Part shown: piece after piece, positions 1 through 5,586 of the stretch
Layout of the letters: the number at the start of each line of letters is the position of its first letter
How positions within the stretch are numbered: the stretch's first letter is position 1
Notes under the pieces: generated by a model
The model's database searches: none
What the model saw: only the letters and a program-made list of their open reading frames with translations
Told to the model about the DNA's origin: nothing
NCBI GenBank assembly: GCA_947374125.1
Contig: CANCAR010000157.1
Location: forward strand, 1 to 6,222
Direction: 5' to 3'
Source: Hyphomicrobiales bacterium
GTDB lineage: Bacteria; Pseudomonadota; Alphaproteobacteria; Rhizobiales; Beijerinckiaceae
DNA: 6,222 bases
Program-made: the position numbers and the translations under genes

Positions 1-1
1 G

Positions 2-208
2 AAGGTGAACATTTCGACGATGCATAAGATCCTATTCATCAATAGCTTCGTCGATTTGAAGCAGGAAAAGCCCAAACTGGAAGAGCCGTTGACCTTCATC
101 GCGCGCCAGAACGAGTTGATGAAAGAAGATGTGATGACGGTGATCAACATTTTCGGTTCCGCTGGTAAGGCGGGCGATGCGTTGCATTCGATAGGCGCCC
201 TCCAATGA
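2..208 (+). CDS. Class II ketose-bisphosphate aldolase, C-terminal fragment (cut by window start)
   Basis: Only the last 68 codons are visible. The frame is open to the window edge, so the GTG at 5 and the ATG at 20 are internal codons rather than starts. The visible protein begins KVNIST, which matches the 'KVNI-T' strand near the C-terminus of class II fructose/tagatose-bisphosphate aldolases, the Asn of which lies in the substrate phosphate-binding region. It ends with an M-DV---I--FGSAGKA segment, the usual C-terminal helix of that family. Such enzymes are cytosolic, zinc-dependent and split ketose 1,6-bisphosphates (or a ketose 1-phosphate) into two trioses or a triose plus an aldehyde. 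The middle of the fragment is divergent from standard CbbA or FbaA sequences, so the substrate cannot be assigned. The stop codon overlaps the start of the HAD phosphatase, implying a shared mRNA and coupled translation. The family call rests on two short motifs and is moderately secure. Confidence 0.6.
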   Translation, partial: KVNISTMHKILFINSFVDLKQEKPKLEEPLTFIARQNELMKEDVMTVINIFGSAGKAGDALHSIGALQ

Positions 209-921
209 CCATGGAAGCGCTGATTTTTGATTGCGATGGTGTACTCGTCGATACCGAACGCGATGGCCATCGTGTGGCGTTCAACGCTGCCTTTGCGGAT
301 GCTGGATTGGATCTATCGTGGTCCGTCGAGCGCTATGGTGAATTGCTGACTACAGGTGGCGGCAAAGAGCGGATGGTACGTCATTTTAATGAGACGGGAT
401 GGCCAAAAGGGGTTGACGATAAGGATGCCCTGATTGCGCTTTTGCATAAAAAGAAAACCGAGCTTTTCACCCGATTGATCGAGGCGGGTGCATTGCCCTT
501 GCGCCCGGGGGTCGAAAGGCTGGTGGATGAAGCACTGGGTGCTGGGCTGACCATTGCGGTCTGCTCAACCTCGAATGAAAAATCGGTTCGGGCTATTGTT
601 GAGCAATTGCTTGGCGCGAAACGTGCGCCAAAGATCACGATTTTTGCGGGCGACATTGTTGCTGCCAAAAAGCCTGATCCGGCCATCTATAATCTGGCAG
701 CAGAAACGCTTGGCCTTAAGCCTGCCCAATGCGTGGTGATCGAGGATAGCCATATCGGATTAAGTGCCGCAAAAGCAGCCCGTATGAACTGCATCGTGAC
801 GATGTCGCCCTATACGGCGGAGGAAGATTTCGCTTCTGCTGATCGGGTTGTTTCCGACTTGGATCAGGGCATTACACTTGACGTGTGCCAATCCCTCGTG
901 GCTTTGCGAGCCGGCCGGTAA
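205..921 (+). CDS. CbbY-like HAD phosphatase (probable sugar-bisphosphate phosphatase)
   Basis: A complete 238-residue HAD-superfamily phosphatase of the CbbY / beta-phosphoglucomutase group. Motif I is FDCDGVLVDTE (nucleophile Asp9, acid/base Asp11); motif II is CSTSNEK (Ser121/Thr122); motif III is KKPDP (Lys156); motif IV is VIEDSHIG (Glu180, Asp181). The helical cap (about residues 17-100) carries TTGGGKERM, the signature of CbbY proteins, which remove a phosphate from xylulose-1,5-bisphosphate, a misfire product that inhibits Rubisco. The text is notably close, from memory, to plant chloroplast CbbY. The start at 205 is chosen because it overlaps the upstream stop (ATGA) and has AGG nine bases before it; Met3 (211) is an alternative. 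It is cotranscribed with the aldolase fragment, so it could serve a Calvin cycle or simply clear another sugar phosphate. HAD fold and chemistry are nearly certain; the exact substrate is inference. Confidence 0.9.
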   Translation: MTMEALIFDCDGVLVDTERDGHRVAFNAAFADAGLDLSWSVERYGELLTTGGGKERMVRHFNETGWPKGVDDKDALIALLHKKKTELFTRLIEAGALPLRPGVERLVDEALGAGLTIAVCSTSNEKSVRAIVEQLLGAKRAPKITIFAGDIVAAKKPDPAIYNLAAETLGLKPAQCVVIEDSHIGLSAAKAARMNCIVTMSPYTAEEDFASADRVVSDLDQGITLDVCQSLVALRAGR

Positions 922-949
922 GCCACTCCCTCGGCGCTCTTATAAAATT

Positions 950-1861
950 CTATTTCTTTGGCAAAGGCACGGCCATGCCCACATATTTCCTGAGCGCCTC
1001 GCCCGTATTCTTCAAATTACGAGACGTGTTCGGGCGGTCGACGAACAGAAGGCCTAGATAGAGCAGGTCGATGAGAAATAATTGGCTGATACGGCCTTCG
1101 AGAAAGTCGCCATAGAGCGGCACTTGAGGGGTGGAACTTTGCCAAGTGGTAAACACAATGCTTGCCGCCTGCGCCACCGCCGATTCAGCATCATTGGTAA
1201 TGGCAATTGTCGTAGCCCCGTTCTCACGGGCAACCGATAACGCATTGGCAATACCGAGCGTTGTGCCTGTATGGGACACGCCGATCATAACGCATTGGGC
1301 ATCGAGATTGGCCGCCGCAATGATCTGCGAATAGGTATCATTATAGGCCGCGACATCGAGGCCTGCCTTCATGAAAAGATGGGCAGCCTCTTCGCACATC
1401 GCGGCTGCACCACCGACGCCGATGAAAACAACTTTTTTCGCAGCGCGAATAGCTGACACCGCGCGCTGTAAGCGATCCCCATCCAATAGGCGCTGAGTGC
1501 CTTGCATGTTAGCGGCTAGCAGCATGACAAGATTGCCGCTCGTCGTGATGAGCGAATCCCCCTCGTCAATCTCGAAGGGGATGTTCGCGAAGGTAGAGCG
1601 GTTACCCACTGCCTCAGCGAGAGACAACTTCATATCCGAAAAACCCTGATATCCCAGCGCTCTACTGACCCGACTAATAGTGGCCTCGCTCAAACCGAGT
1701 AAGCGCGCCAATTCGGTGATGGAAAAATCAAGCCGCGTGCCCGCGTTTTCACGCAAATAATCGGCTACAATTTTTTCTGATTTCCGAAGGCTCGCGTAAC
1801 GTTCCTGGATTCGATAGACGAGTTCGTTGGCGTGTCGCGTTGGCGCGTTCAAGGCGGTCAT
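950..1861 (-). CDS. RpiR-family transcriptional regulator (HTH + SIS domains)
   Basis: A complete 303-residue RpiR/MurR-type regulator. Residues about 13-88 form the HTH_6 DNA-binding domain, with SITELARLLGLSEATISRVSRALG (47-70) as the helix-turn-helix and the family's 'GYQGFSDMKLSLAE' continuation. Residues about 128-270 are a SIS sugar-phosphate-binding domain: VVFIGVGGAA (144-153) is the first phosphate loop, GVSHTGTT (194-201) is the Ser/Thr-rich loop, and GRISQLFLIDLLY (256-268) is the typical closing helix. These proteins bind DNA as dimers or tetramers, and phosphosugars alter binding. It lies divergently beside the dehydrogenase operon and convergently to the phosphatase (28 bases apart), so the operon promoter is its most likely target. 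The ATG at 1861 is the only good start, although its AGG lies directly against the codon, giving a poor ribosome site and probably low expression. The family call is secure; repressor or activator role and ligand are not known. Confidence 0.93.
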   Translation of the reverse strand: MTALNAPTRHANELVYRIQERYASLRKSEKIVADYLRENAGTRLDFSITELARLLGLSEATISRVSRALGYQGFSDMKLSLAEAVGNRSTFANIPFEIDEGDSLITTSGNLVMLLAANMQGTQRLLDGDRLQRAVSAIRAAKKVVFIGVGGAAAMCEEAAHLFMKAGLDVAAYNDTYSQIIAAANLDAQCVMIGVSHTGTTLGIANALSVARENGATTIAITNDAESAVAQAASIVFTTWQSSTPQVPLYGDFLEGRISQLFLIDLLYLGLLFVDRPNTSRNLKNTGEALRKYVGMAVPLPKK

Positions 1862-1864
1862 CCT

Positions 1865-1876
1865 AAAAATATTTTT
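1865..1876. repeat. 12-bp perfect AT-only palindrome before the regulator start
   Basis: AAAAATATTTTT is a perfect palindrome three bases upstream of the regulator's ATG. It occupies the place where its ribosome binding site would be, so it might be an autoregulatory site. It consists entirely of A and T in an AT-rich region, so chance is a real alternative. Confidence 0.3.
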
Positions 1877-1884
1877 CTCAAATC

Positions 1885-1913
1885 TATTTAGTGCTCTGTC
1901 ATCGCTATTCCAA
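1885..1913 (-). promoter_or_regulatory. Weak candidate promoter for the RpiR regulator
   Basis: On the minus strand, TTGGAA (1913-1908, four of six matches to the -35 consensus) is followed after 17 bases by TAAATA (1890-1885, a poor -10). It is the best pair seen between the divergent operon and the regulator start, but both boxes are weak. It would give a leader of only about 20 bases. Confidence 0.22.
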
Positions 1914-1995
1914 GGGCTAAATTGCTGAACCGCTTACTGAATTTGCGCTAAGGCTTCTCAAAAATGCGGTTAAAGGACTCATTTTTCTGAAAATA

Positions 1996-2033
1996 GAAAA
2001 TTTTTTTTCGTGGTTTTGGAAATTTTTTTCTTG
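1996..2033. repeat. Two near-identical GAAA/T-tract motifs, 23 bp apart
   Basis: GAAAATTTTTTTTCGTG (1996-2012) and GAAATTTTTTTCTTG (2019-2033) are nearly the same motif, offset by 23 bases, about two helical turns. They lie just upstream of the likely operon promoter. Phased A/T tracts of this kind can bend DNA or act as an UP element for RNA polymerase. They could also be tandem regulator half-sites, since RpiR proteins often recognise GAAA/TTTC-type elements. The low-complexity composition limits confidence. Confidence 0.35.
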
Positions 2034-2059
2034 AAAAAATTAATGGTATGATGTTTTAT
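2031..2059 (+). promoter_or_regulatory. Probable sigma-70-type promoter of the dehydrogenase operon
   Basis: TGGTATGAT (2044-2052) is an extended -10 element: TG, one base, then TATGAT with five of six matches to TATAAT. The region 17 bases upstream is a T-tract, with no good -35 at ideal spacing. An alternative reading uses TTGAAA (2031-2036) as -35 with TTTTAT (2054-2059) as -10 at 17-base spacing. Either reading starts transcription at about 2059-2066, in or beside the inverted repeat at 2063-2077. No sigma-54 -24/-12 element (GG, ten bases, GC) is seen, unlike many acetoin operons. Confidence 0.45.
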
Positions 2060-2062
2060 AGG

Positions 2063-2077
2063 TGCATTGAAAATGCA
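2063..2077. promoter_or_regulatory. Perfect inverted repeat, candidate RpiR operator
   Basis: TGCATT-GAA-AATGCA has perfect six-base arms around a three-base centre. It sits immediately downstream of the candidate -10 element, at about +4 to +18, a classic position for a repressor site. The divergent RpiR regulator is the obvious candidate to bind it. The repeat is directly visible; the protein partner is inferred from position only. Confidence 0.45.
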
Positions 2078-2080
2078 ATG

Positions 2081-2104
2081 AAATTCGTAAAAATATGCGA
2101 ATTT
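2081..2104. promoter_or_regulatory. Second inverted repeat in the leader, next to the ribosome binding site
   Basis: AAATTCG (2081-2087) and CGAATTT (2098-2104) are perfect seven-base inverted arms around ten bases. The right arm ends one base before the GGAGG of the first gene. It may be a second operator, or, in RNA, a weak hairpin beside the Shine-Dalgarno sequence. The stem is AT-rich, so the DNA-site reading is preferred. Confidence 0.4.
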
Positions 2105-2105
2105 T

Positions 2106-2110
2106 GGAGG
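2106..2110 (+). promoter_or_regulatory. Strong Shine-Dalgarno site of the E1 alpha gene
   Basis: GGAGG lies four bases before the ATG at 2115, in an otherwise AT-rich leader. It fixes the start of the first structural gene and suggests efficient translation once the operon is transcribed. Confidence 0.7.
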
Positions 2111-2114
2111 AAAT

Positions 2115-3101
2115 ATGTCGACACCATCGTCATCCGCGAATGCGCCATCACGAGAACTTTTGGAGAAAATTTTTCGAACGGCCTATAAAATCCGCGTGTT
2201 TGAGACGGAAGGCATAAAACTATACCGCCAAGGTCTGATTCGTGGCTATTTCCACCCTTATCTTGGCCAAGAGGGAATCGCGACTGGCGTTTGTGCGGCT
2301 TTGAGAGAGGGCGATTTTATCGCGTCTACCCATCGTGGTCATGGCCACTGCATTGCTTGGGGTGCGGATGTAAACCGCATGGTTGCCGAGCTTCTCCAAA
2401 AAGAATCCGGTTATTGCAAGGGCTTTGGTGGCTCGATGCATATTGCTGACATTAAAGCAGGTAATCTTGGAGCGAACGGAATTGTTGGTGCTGGAACGCC
2501 GCTCGGCGTTGGCGCTGCGCTTGCGAACCAGATCAAAGGCTCGGATGCCGTGACTGTTACGTTTACGACTGACGGCGCTTCCAATAACGGCACGTTTCTT
2601 GAGTCGCTTAATTTGGCGGCTATTTGGAATTTAGCTTTCGTTCTGGTGATCGAGAATAACCAATATGCTGTGTCGACGAAGATTGAAGAATCGACGCGCG
2701 AGACCGATCTCTACAAGCGAGGAATCGCAATCGGCGTTCCGAGCTTCCAGGTCGATGGTAATGATCCAATCGCGGTGCACGATATTACGCGCGAGGCGGT
2801 TGAGATGTGTCGTCGTGGCGAAGGCCCCGTCCTCATTGAGGCGCGGACCTTCCGGCATATGGGCCATCATGTGAACGATCCGGGTAAGTACATGCCGGAA
2901 GACAAGCTTGCCTATTACAAGGCCCGCGACCCGGTCGATCGTGCGCGCGCTGCCTTCATGGATATGGGTGGGGCGGACAAGGCTGAAATCGAAAAAATTG
3001 AAGCGGAAATTGCGGCAGAGTTTGAAAGTGCTGTCGAATTTTCAACCGCGAGTTCTGAGGTTTCGATTGAAGACTTTCGTGAATTTGCAGTTGGTTATTG
3101 A
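2115..3101 (+). CDS. acoA: ThDP-dependent dehydrogenase E1 component alpha subunit (acetoin dehydrogenase type)
   Basis: A complete 328-residue E1 alpha subunit of the 2-oxoacid/acetoin dehydrogenase family, cytosolic and acting as an alpha2-beta2 heterotetramer with the next gene. With ThDP it cleaves its substrate (acetoin in AcoA relatives, 2-oxo acids in PDH or BCKDH) and loads the acyl group on the E2 lipoyl arm. Visible landmarks are YLGQEGIATGV (49-59), THRGHGH (72-78), GFGGSMHI (103-110), NGIVGAGTPLGVGAA (121-135), the ThDP/Mg motif TDGASNNGT (152-160) to ENNQYAVS (180-187), and FRHMGHHVNDPG (246-257) near the cofactor phosphate loop. The ThDP motif begins TDG instead of the usual GDG, although the Mg-binding Asp153 and Asn182 are kept. 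GASN-GTF-ESLNLAAIW is closer to acetoin than to pyruvate dehydrogenases. Stop to next start is 24 bases. The E1 alpha call is near certain; acetoin as substrate is probable only. Confidence 0.9.
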   Translation: MSTPSSSANAPSRELLEKIFRTAYKIRVFETEGIKLYRQGLIRGYFHPYLGQEGIATGVCAALREGDFIASTHRGHGHCIAWGADVNRMVAELLQKESGYCKGFGGSMHIADIKAGNLGANGIVGAGTPLGVGAALANQIKGSDAVTVTFTTDGASNNGTFLESLNLAAIWNLAFVLVIENNQYAVSTKIEESTRETDLYKRGIAIGVPSFQVDGNDPIAVHDITREAVEMCRRGEGPVLIEARTFRHMGHHVNDPGKYMPEDKLAYYKARDPVDRARAAFMDMGGADKAEIEKIEAEIAAEFESAVEFSTASSEVSIEDFREFAVGY

Positions 3102-3125
3102 GATCGGAATGAGGGAGTAAACATT

Positions 3126-4133
3126 ATGGCATTCCGTGAATTAATGTATCGCGAAGCTTTACGTGAAGCGATTGATGAAGAAATGGCGCGCTCGCCAGAG
3201 GTTTTTATCATTGGCGAGGGGATTGCCGAGCGCGGCGGTTCCTACAAAGTCACCGAAGGTCTGCTCGCGAAATATGGCCCCAAGCGCGTTCGCGATACGC
3301 CGATTGCGGAAGCGGGCATGATCGGTGTTGGCGTTGGCGCTGCCATTGCTGGAGCGCGGCCAATCGTTGAAATTCTCTATGTTGATTTCGCGATGTTGGG
3401 CATGGACATGATTGTCAACCAGGCCGCGAAATTCCGTTTGATGACGGGTGGTGAGGGCCGCGTTCCTTTCGTGCTTCGTACCCAAGGTGGCGCAGGCGGT
3501 GGCGTTGCGGCCCAGCACTCGCAAAGTTTGGAAGCGCTGTTCTATCACATCCCCGGTTTGCGCGTCGTGATGCCGTCTTCGCCAGCGGACGCGAAGGGTC
3601 TATTGAAATACGCCCTACGTCAGTCCGACCCGGTGATGTTTTTGGAGCATAAGCATCTCTATATGACCAAGGGCCTTGTTCCCGATGGCGAACATATCGT
3701 GGAATTCGGCAAGGCGGACATTAAGCGCCCCGGTAAAGATGTGACGCTGATTGCTTGGTCAAACATGGTGCCAACGGCTCTCGCTGCAGCCGAAGAACTA
3801 GCCGCTCAAGGCATCGAAGCCGAAGTGCTTGATCCGCGCACGCTGGTGCCGCTCGACAAAGCGATGATCCTCGCTTCCGTTTCTAAAACCAAGCGCGCCG
3901 TCATCGTGCAGGAAGCCAATCGGCGGGGTGGTGTTGCGTCCGATATCTGCTCGATCATTCAAGAAGAACTCTTCTACGATCTCGATGCACCAATTGAGAT
4001 TGTCGCGGGCTTAGACATTCCGATCCCCTTCAATCTGACGCTCGAAAAGGCATCTGTACCGCAAAAGAGCGATGTCGTAGCCGCCGCACGTCGCGCGCTG
4101 CATCAGGATCCCTTGGGGCTCGCCGCACAATAA
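3126..4133 (+). CDS. acoB: ThDP-dependent dehydrogenase E1 component beta subunit (acetoin dehydrogenase type)
   Basis: A complete 335-residue transketolase-like beta subunit, partner of the preceding E1 alpha. The N-terminal pyrimidine-binding domain (about 4-180) contains VFIIGEGIAERGGSYKVTEGL (26-46), RDTPIAEAGMIGVGVGAA (56-73) with Glu62 as the residue that activates the ThDP aminopyrimidine, and GGAGGGVAAQHSQSLEA (121-137) with the conserved His131. The C-terminal transketolase_C domain (about 200-322) has DVTLIAWSNMV, EVLDPRTLVPLD and VIVQEANRRGGVASDI, then the DIPIPFNLTLEKASVPQ segment. All expected catalytic residues are present and the length is normal. GAGGGAG (3111-3117), eight bases before the ATG, fixes the start. 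The gene follows E1 alpha by 24 bases and clearly shares its mRNA. As with E1 alpha, sequence alone does not settle acetoin against another substrate. Confidence 0.91.
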   Translation: MAFRELMYREALREAIDEEMARSPEVFIIGEGIAERGGSYKVTEGLLAKYGPKRVRDTPIAEAGMIGVGVGAAIAGARPIVEILYVDFAMLGMDMIVNQAAKFRLMTGGEGRVPFVLRTQGGAGGGVAAQHSQSLEALFYHIPGLRVVMPSSPADAKGLLKYALRQSDPVMFLEHKHLYMTKGLVPDGEHIVEFGKADIKRPGKDVTLIAWSNMVPTALAAAEELAAQGIEAEVLDPRTLVPLDKAMILASVSKTKRAVIVQEANRRGGVASDICSIIQEELFYDLDAPIEIVAGLDIPIPFNLTLEKASVPQKSDVVAAARRALHQDPLGLAAQ

Positions 4134-4148
4134 TCGTCAGGCCCCCTT

Positions 4149-4164
4149 CATTTCGCATGAAATG
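4149..4164 (+). repeat. Small intercistronic hairpin between E1 beta and E2 genes
   Basis: CATTTC-GCAT-GAAATG forms a six-base stem with a four-base loop inside the 56-base gap after E1 beta. It lies ten bases upstream of the E2 Shine-Dalgarno site and has no T-run, so it is not a terminator. It might protect mRNA ends or tune E2 translation. Its ATG (4157) opens an in-frame extension that is probably not used. Confidence 0.4.
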
Positions 4165-4189
4165 GTCGGTGGGTGAAGGAATAGACACT

Positions 4190-5482
4190 ATGGCACAATC
4201 CATTCTATGTCCTCAGGTCGGACAGGATTTGACGGAAGCAAAAGTCGTAGCGCTGCACGTCAAGCTCGGCGATATGGTCAAGAAAGGCGCGATTGTCGCC
4301 GAAGTTGAATCCGAAAAAGCGAGCTTCGAGGTTGAGGCTTTCGCTACGGGGACCGTGATTGCGCTGCCCTATAAAGTGGGTGATACGGCAACGGTGCTTG
4401 AGCCTCTCGTGGTTCTGGGTACGGCTGACGAGGCAAAGGCTGCCGCATCCGCACCCGCGGCCGCGCCAAAGGCGATGGGCGCTGCAGCAGCTGCACCCTC
4501 CAAGGCATCAAAGGTTAACGCTCCGCGTGCATCTGAGCGCGCATCGGATGGTGTGCTACGCTCATCGCCTTTGGCCCGCCGTATCGCGTCCGAAGCAGGC
4601 ATTGAGCTGGCAACCCTAGCCGGTACGGGACCAAAAGGAGCCGTTGTTTTACGCGATGTTGAGTCGGTCATTGCGAACGGTCACGCCAATTCGCAGGCCG
4701 CGCAAAACGCCAATGGCAAGGGCGGACTGGCGATAAAATCTCTGAAAAATGGCAGTGGTCATCCTATCGTGTTCATTCACGGATTTGGGTCTGATCTTTC
4801 CTCATGGCGGCCCTTTGTTGCCTTGCTTTCGATTGGCAACCCGATGATTGGGATTGATCTTCCAGGCCATGGTGGATCGGTTGGCGCAACCGCGAAGGAT
4901 TTTGATCAGCTTGTTGCCGATGTTGCTGCCTCCCTCTTGGCGGCGGGGCATCATCGCGTGCATTTGGTTGGTCATTCACTCGGCGCGGGTGTTTCCGCCG
5001 CACTCACGAAAATAGCTGGCATTGACGTCCGCTCGCTCACACTTCTGGCACCCGCCGGACTTGGAGCCCGCATCGATGGTGATTTTGTCCACGGCTTCTT
5101 AAGCGCCACATCGGAAAGCGCACTGGCGCGTTGGATGCAGCAGCTTGTTCACACGCCAAAAGCACTGCCCGCAGCCTTTGTTCGCGCTACCCTGAGCGCA
5201 CGCGAGGGCGGCGACCTTGCCGCCAAACAGAGGCAACTCGCCAACGCGGTTTTTGAAGGCTCGACGCAACTCTTCTCCGTCGTTGATGCCCTTCATCACT
5301 ATAGCGGCCCCTGCCGCGTGGTGGTGGGGCGGCGCGATAGCGTCATTCCAGCCGATCACGTCGAAAACCTGCCGGGCCATGTCGCCGTTCATCGCCTTGA
5401 GGCGGTCGGCCATTTGCCGCAGGTTGAAGCCACAGAACTCGTCTCGCGGCTCGTCGCAGAAACGGTGCGCGCCGCCGGATGA
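4190..5482 (+). CDS. acoC: E2-type subunit: lipoyl domain + E3-binding domain + alpha/beta-hydrolase domain (AcoC-like)
   Basis: A 430-residue E2 component. Residues 1-80 are a lipoyl domain with ESEKASFEV, the lipoylated residue being Lys43. An Ala/Pro/Ser-rich flexible linker covers about 81-120. Residues about 122-161 are a peripheral subunit-binding (E3-binding) domain, SSPLARRIASEAGI...GTGPKGAVVLRDVE. Residues about 181-430 are an alpha/beta hydrolase, with oxyanion-loop HGFGSD (197-202), nucleophile elbow GHSLG (Ser263), acid GRRD (Asp383) and base VGHLPQ (His408). This hydrolase replaces the usual 2-oxoacid dehydrogenase acyltransferase domain, as in AcoC of acetoin dehydrogenases, and presumably passes acetyl from lipoyl to CoA. 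Classic Pseudomonas-type AcoC (about 370 residues) lacks the E3-binding domain as I recall it. GAAGGA nine bases before 4190 supports this start; an in-frame ATG at 4157 has no ribosome site and would add 11 residues that do not belong to a lipoyl domain. It is the last gene of the operon. Confidence 0.9.
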   Translation: MAQSILCPQVGQDLTEAKVVALHVKLGDMVKKGAIVAEVESEKASFEVEAFATGTVIALPYKVGDTATVLEPLVVLGTADEAKAAASAPAAAPKAMGAAAAAPSKASKVNAPRASERASDGVLRSSPLARRIASEAGIELATLAGTGPKGAVVLRDVESVIANGHANSQAAQNANGKGGLAIKSLKNGSGHPIVFIHGFGSDLSSWRPFVALLSIGNPMIGIDLPGHGGSVGATAKDFDQLVADVAASLLAAGHHRVHLVGHSLGAGVSAALTKIAGIDVRSLTLLAPAGLGARIDGDFVHGFLSATSESALARWMQQLVHTPKALPAAFVRATLSAREGGDLAAKQRQLANAVFEGSTQLFSVVDALHHYSGPCRVVVGRRDSVIPADHVENLPGHVAVHRLEAVGHLPQVEATELVSRLVAETVRAAG

Positions 5483-5507
5483 TACCCTCTCCCAGCTCAT
5501 TAGGATT

Positions 5508-5532
5508 GTGTCATTCATCCTCATGGTGACAC
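5508..5532 (+). repeat. Small inverted repeat between E2 stop and terminator
   Basis: GTGTCA (5508-5513) and TGACAC (5527-5532) can pair as a six-base stem around 13 bases, extendable by two wobble pairs. It precedes the terminator and may add to 3'-end stability. There is no T-run after it. Confidence 0.3.
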
Positions 5533-5552
5533 CCCTCCCTTTGAGCGAGACT

Positions 5553-5586
5553 TGGCGGCGTTCTTCGTGAGCGCCGCCATTTTTTT
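5553..5586 (+). terminator. Strong rho-independent terminator of the dehydrogenase operon
   Basis: TGGCGGCG (5553-5560) pairs perfectly with CGCCGCCA (5572-5579). The stem extends inward through T-G, T-A and C-G pairs to a TTCGT loop, giving 11 pairs. Seven T residues follow at 5580-5586. It lies 70 bases after the E2 stop and faces the + strand only, so transcription of E1 alpha, E1 beta and E2 ends here without an E3 gene. Confidence 0.9.

Noticed and set aside
922..949. Terminator between the convergent phosphatase and regulator genes
   Set aside because: The 28-base gap holds no convincing stem followed by a T-run on either strand.
1862..2114. Sigma-54 (-24/-12) promoter for the acetoin-like operon
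   Set aside because: I looked for GG-N10-GC elements because many aco operons use them; none with acceptable bases is present, while an extended -10 sigma-70 element is.
3159..3548. 129-codon minus-strand frame across E1 beta
   Set aside because: Antisense shadow of the conserved E1 beta gene; the translated sequence has no domain features.
4157..4189. Upstream in-frame ATG as start of the E2 gene
   Set aside because: It lies inside the intercistronic hairpin, lacks a ribosome binding site and would add 11 residues ahead of a lipoyl domain that normally begins near Met12 of that reading. GAAGGA is correctly spaced for 4190.
5099..5524. 141-codon minus-strand frame across the end of the E2 gene
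   Set aside because: Antisense shadow of a well-supported alpha/beta-hydrolase domain, with no recognisable protein family and no ribosome site.
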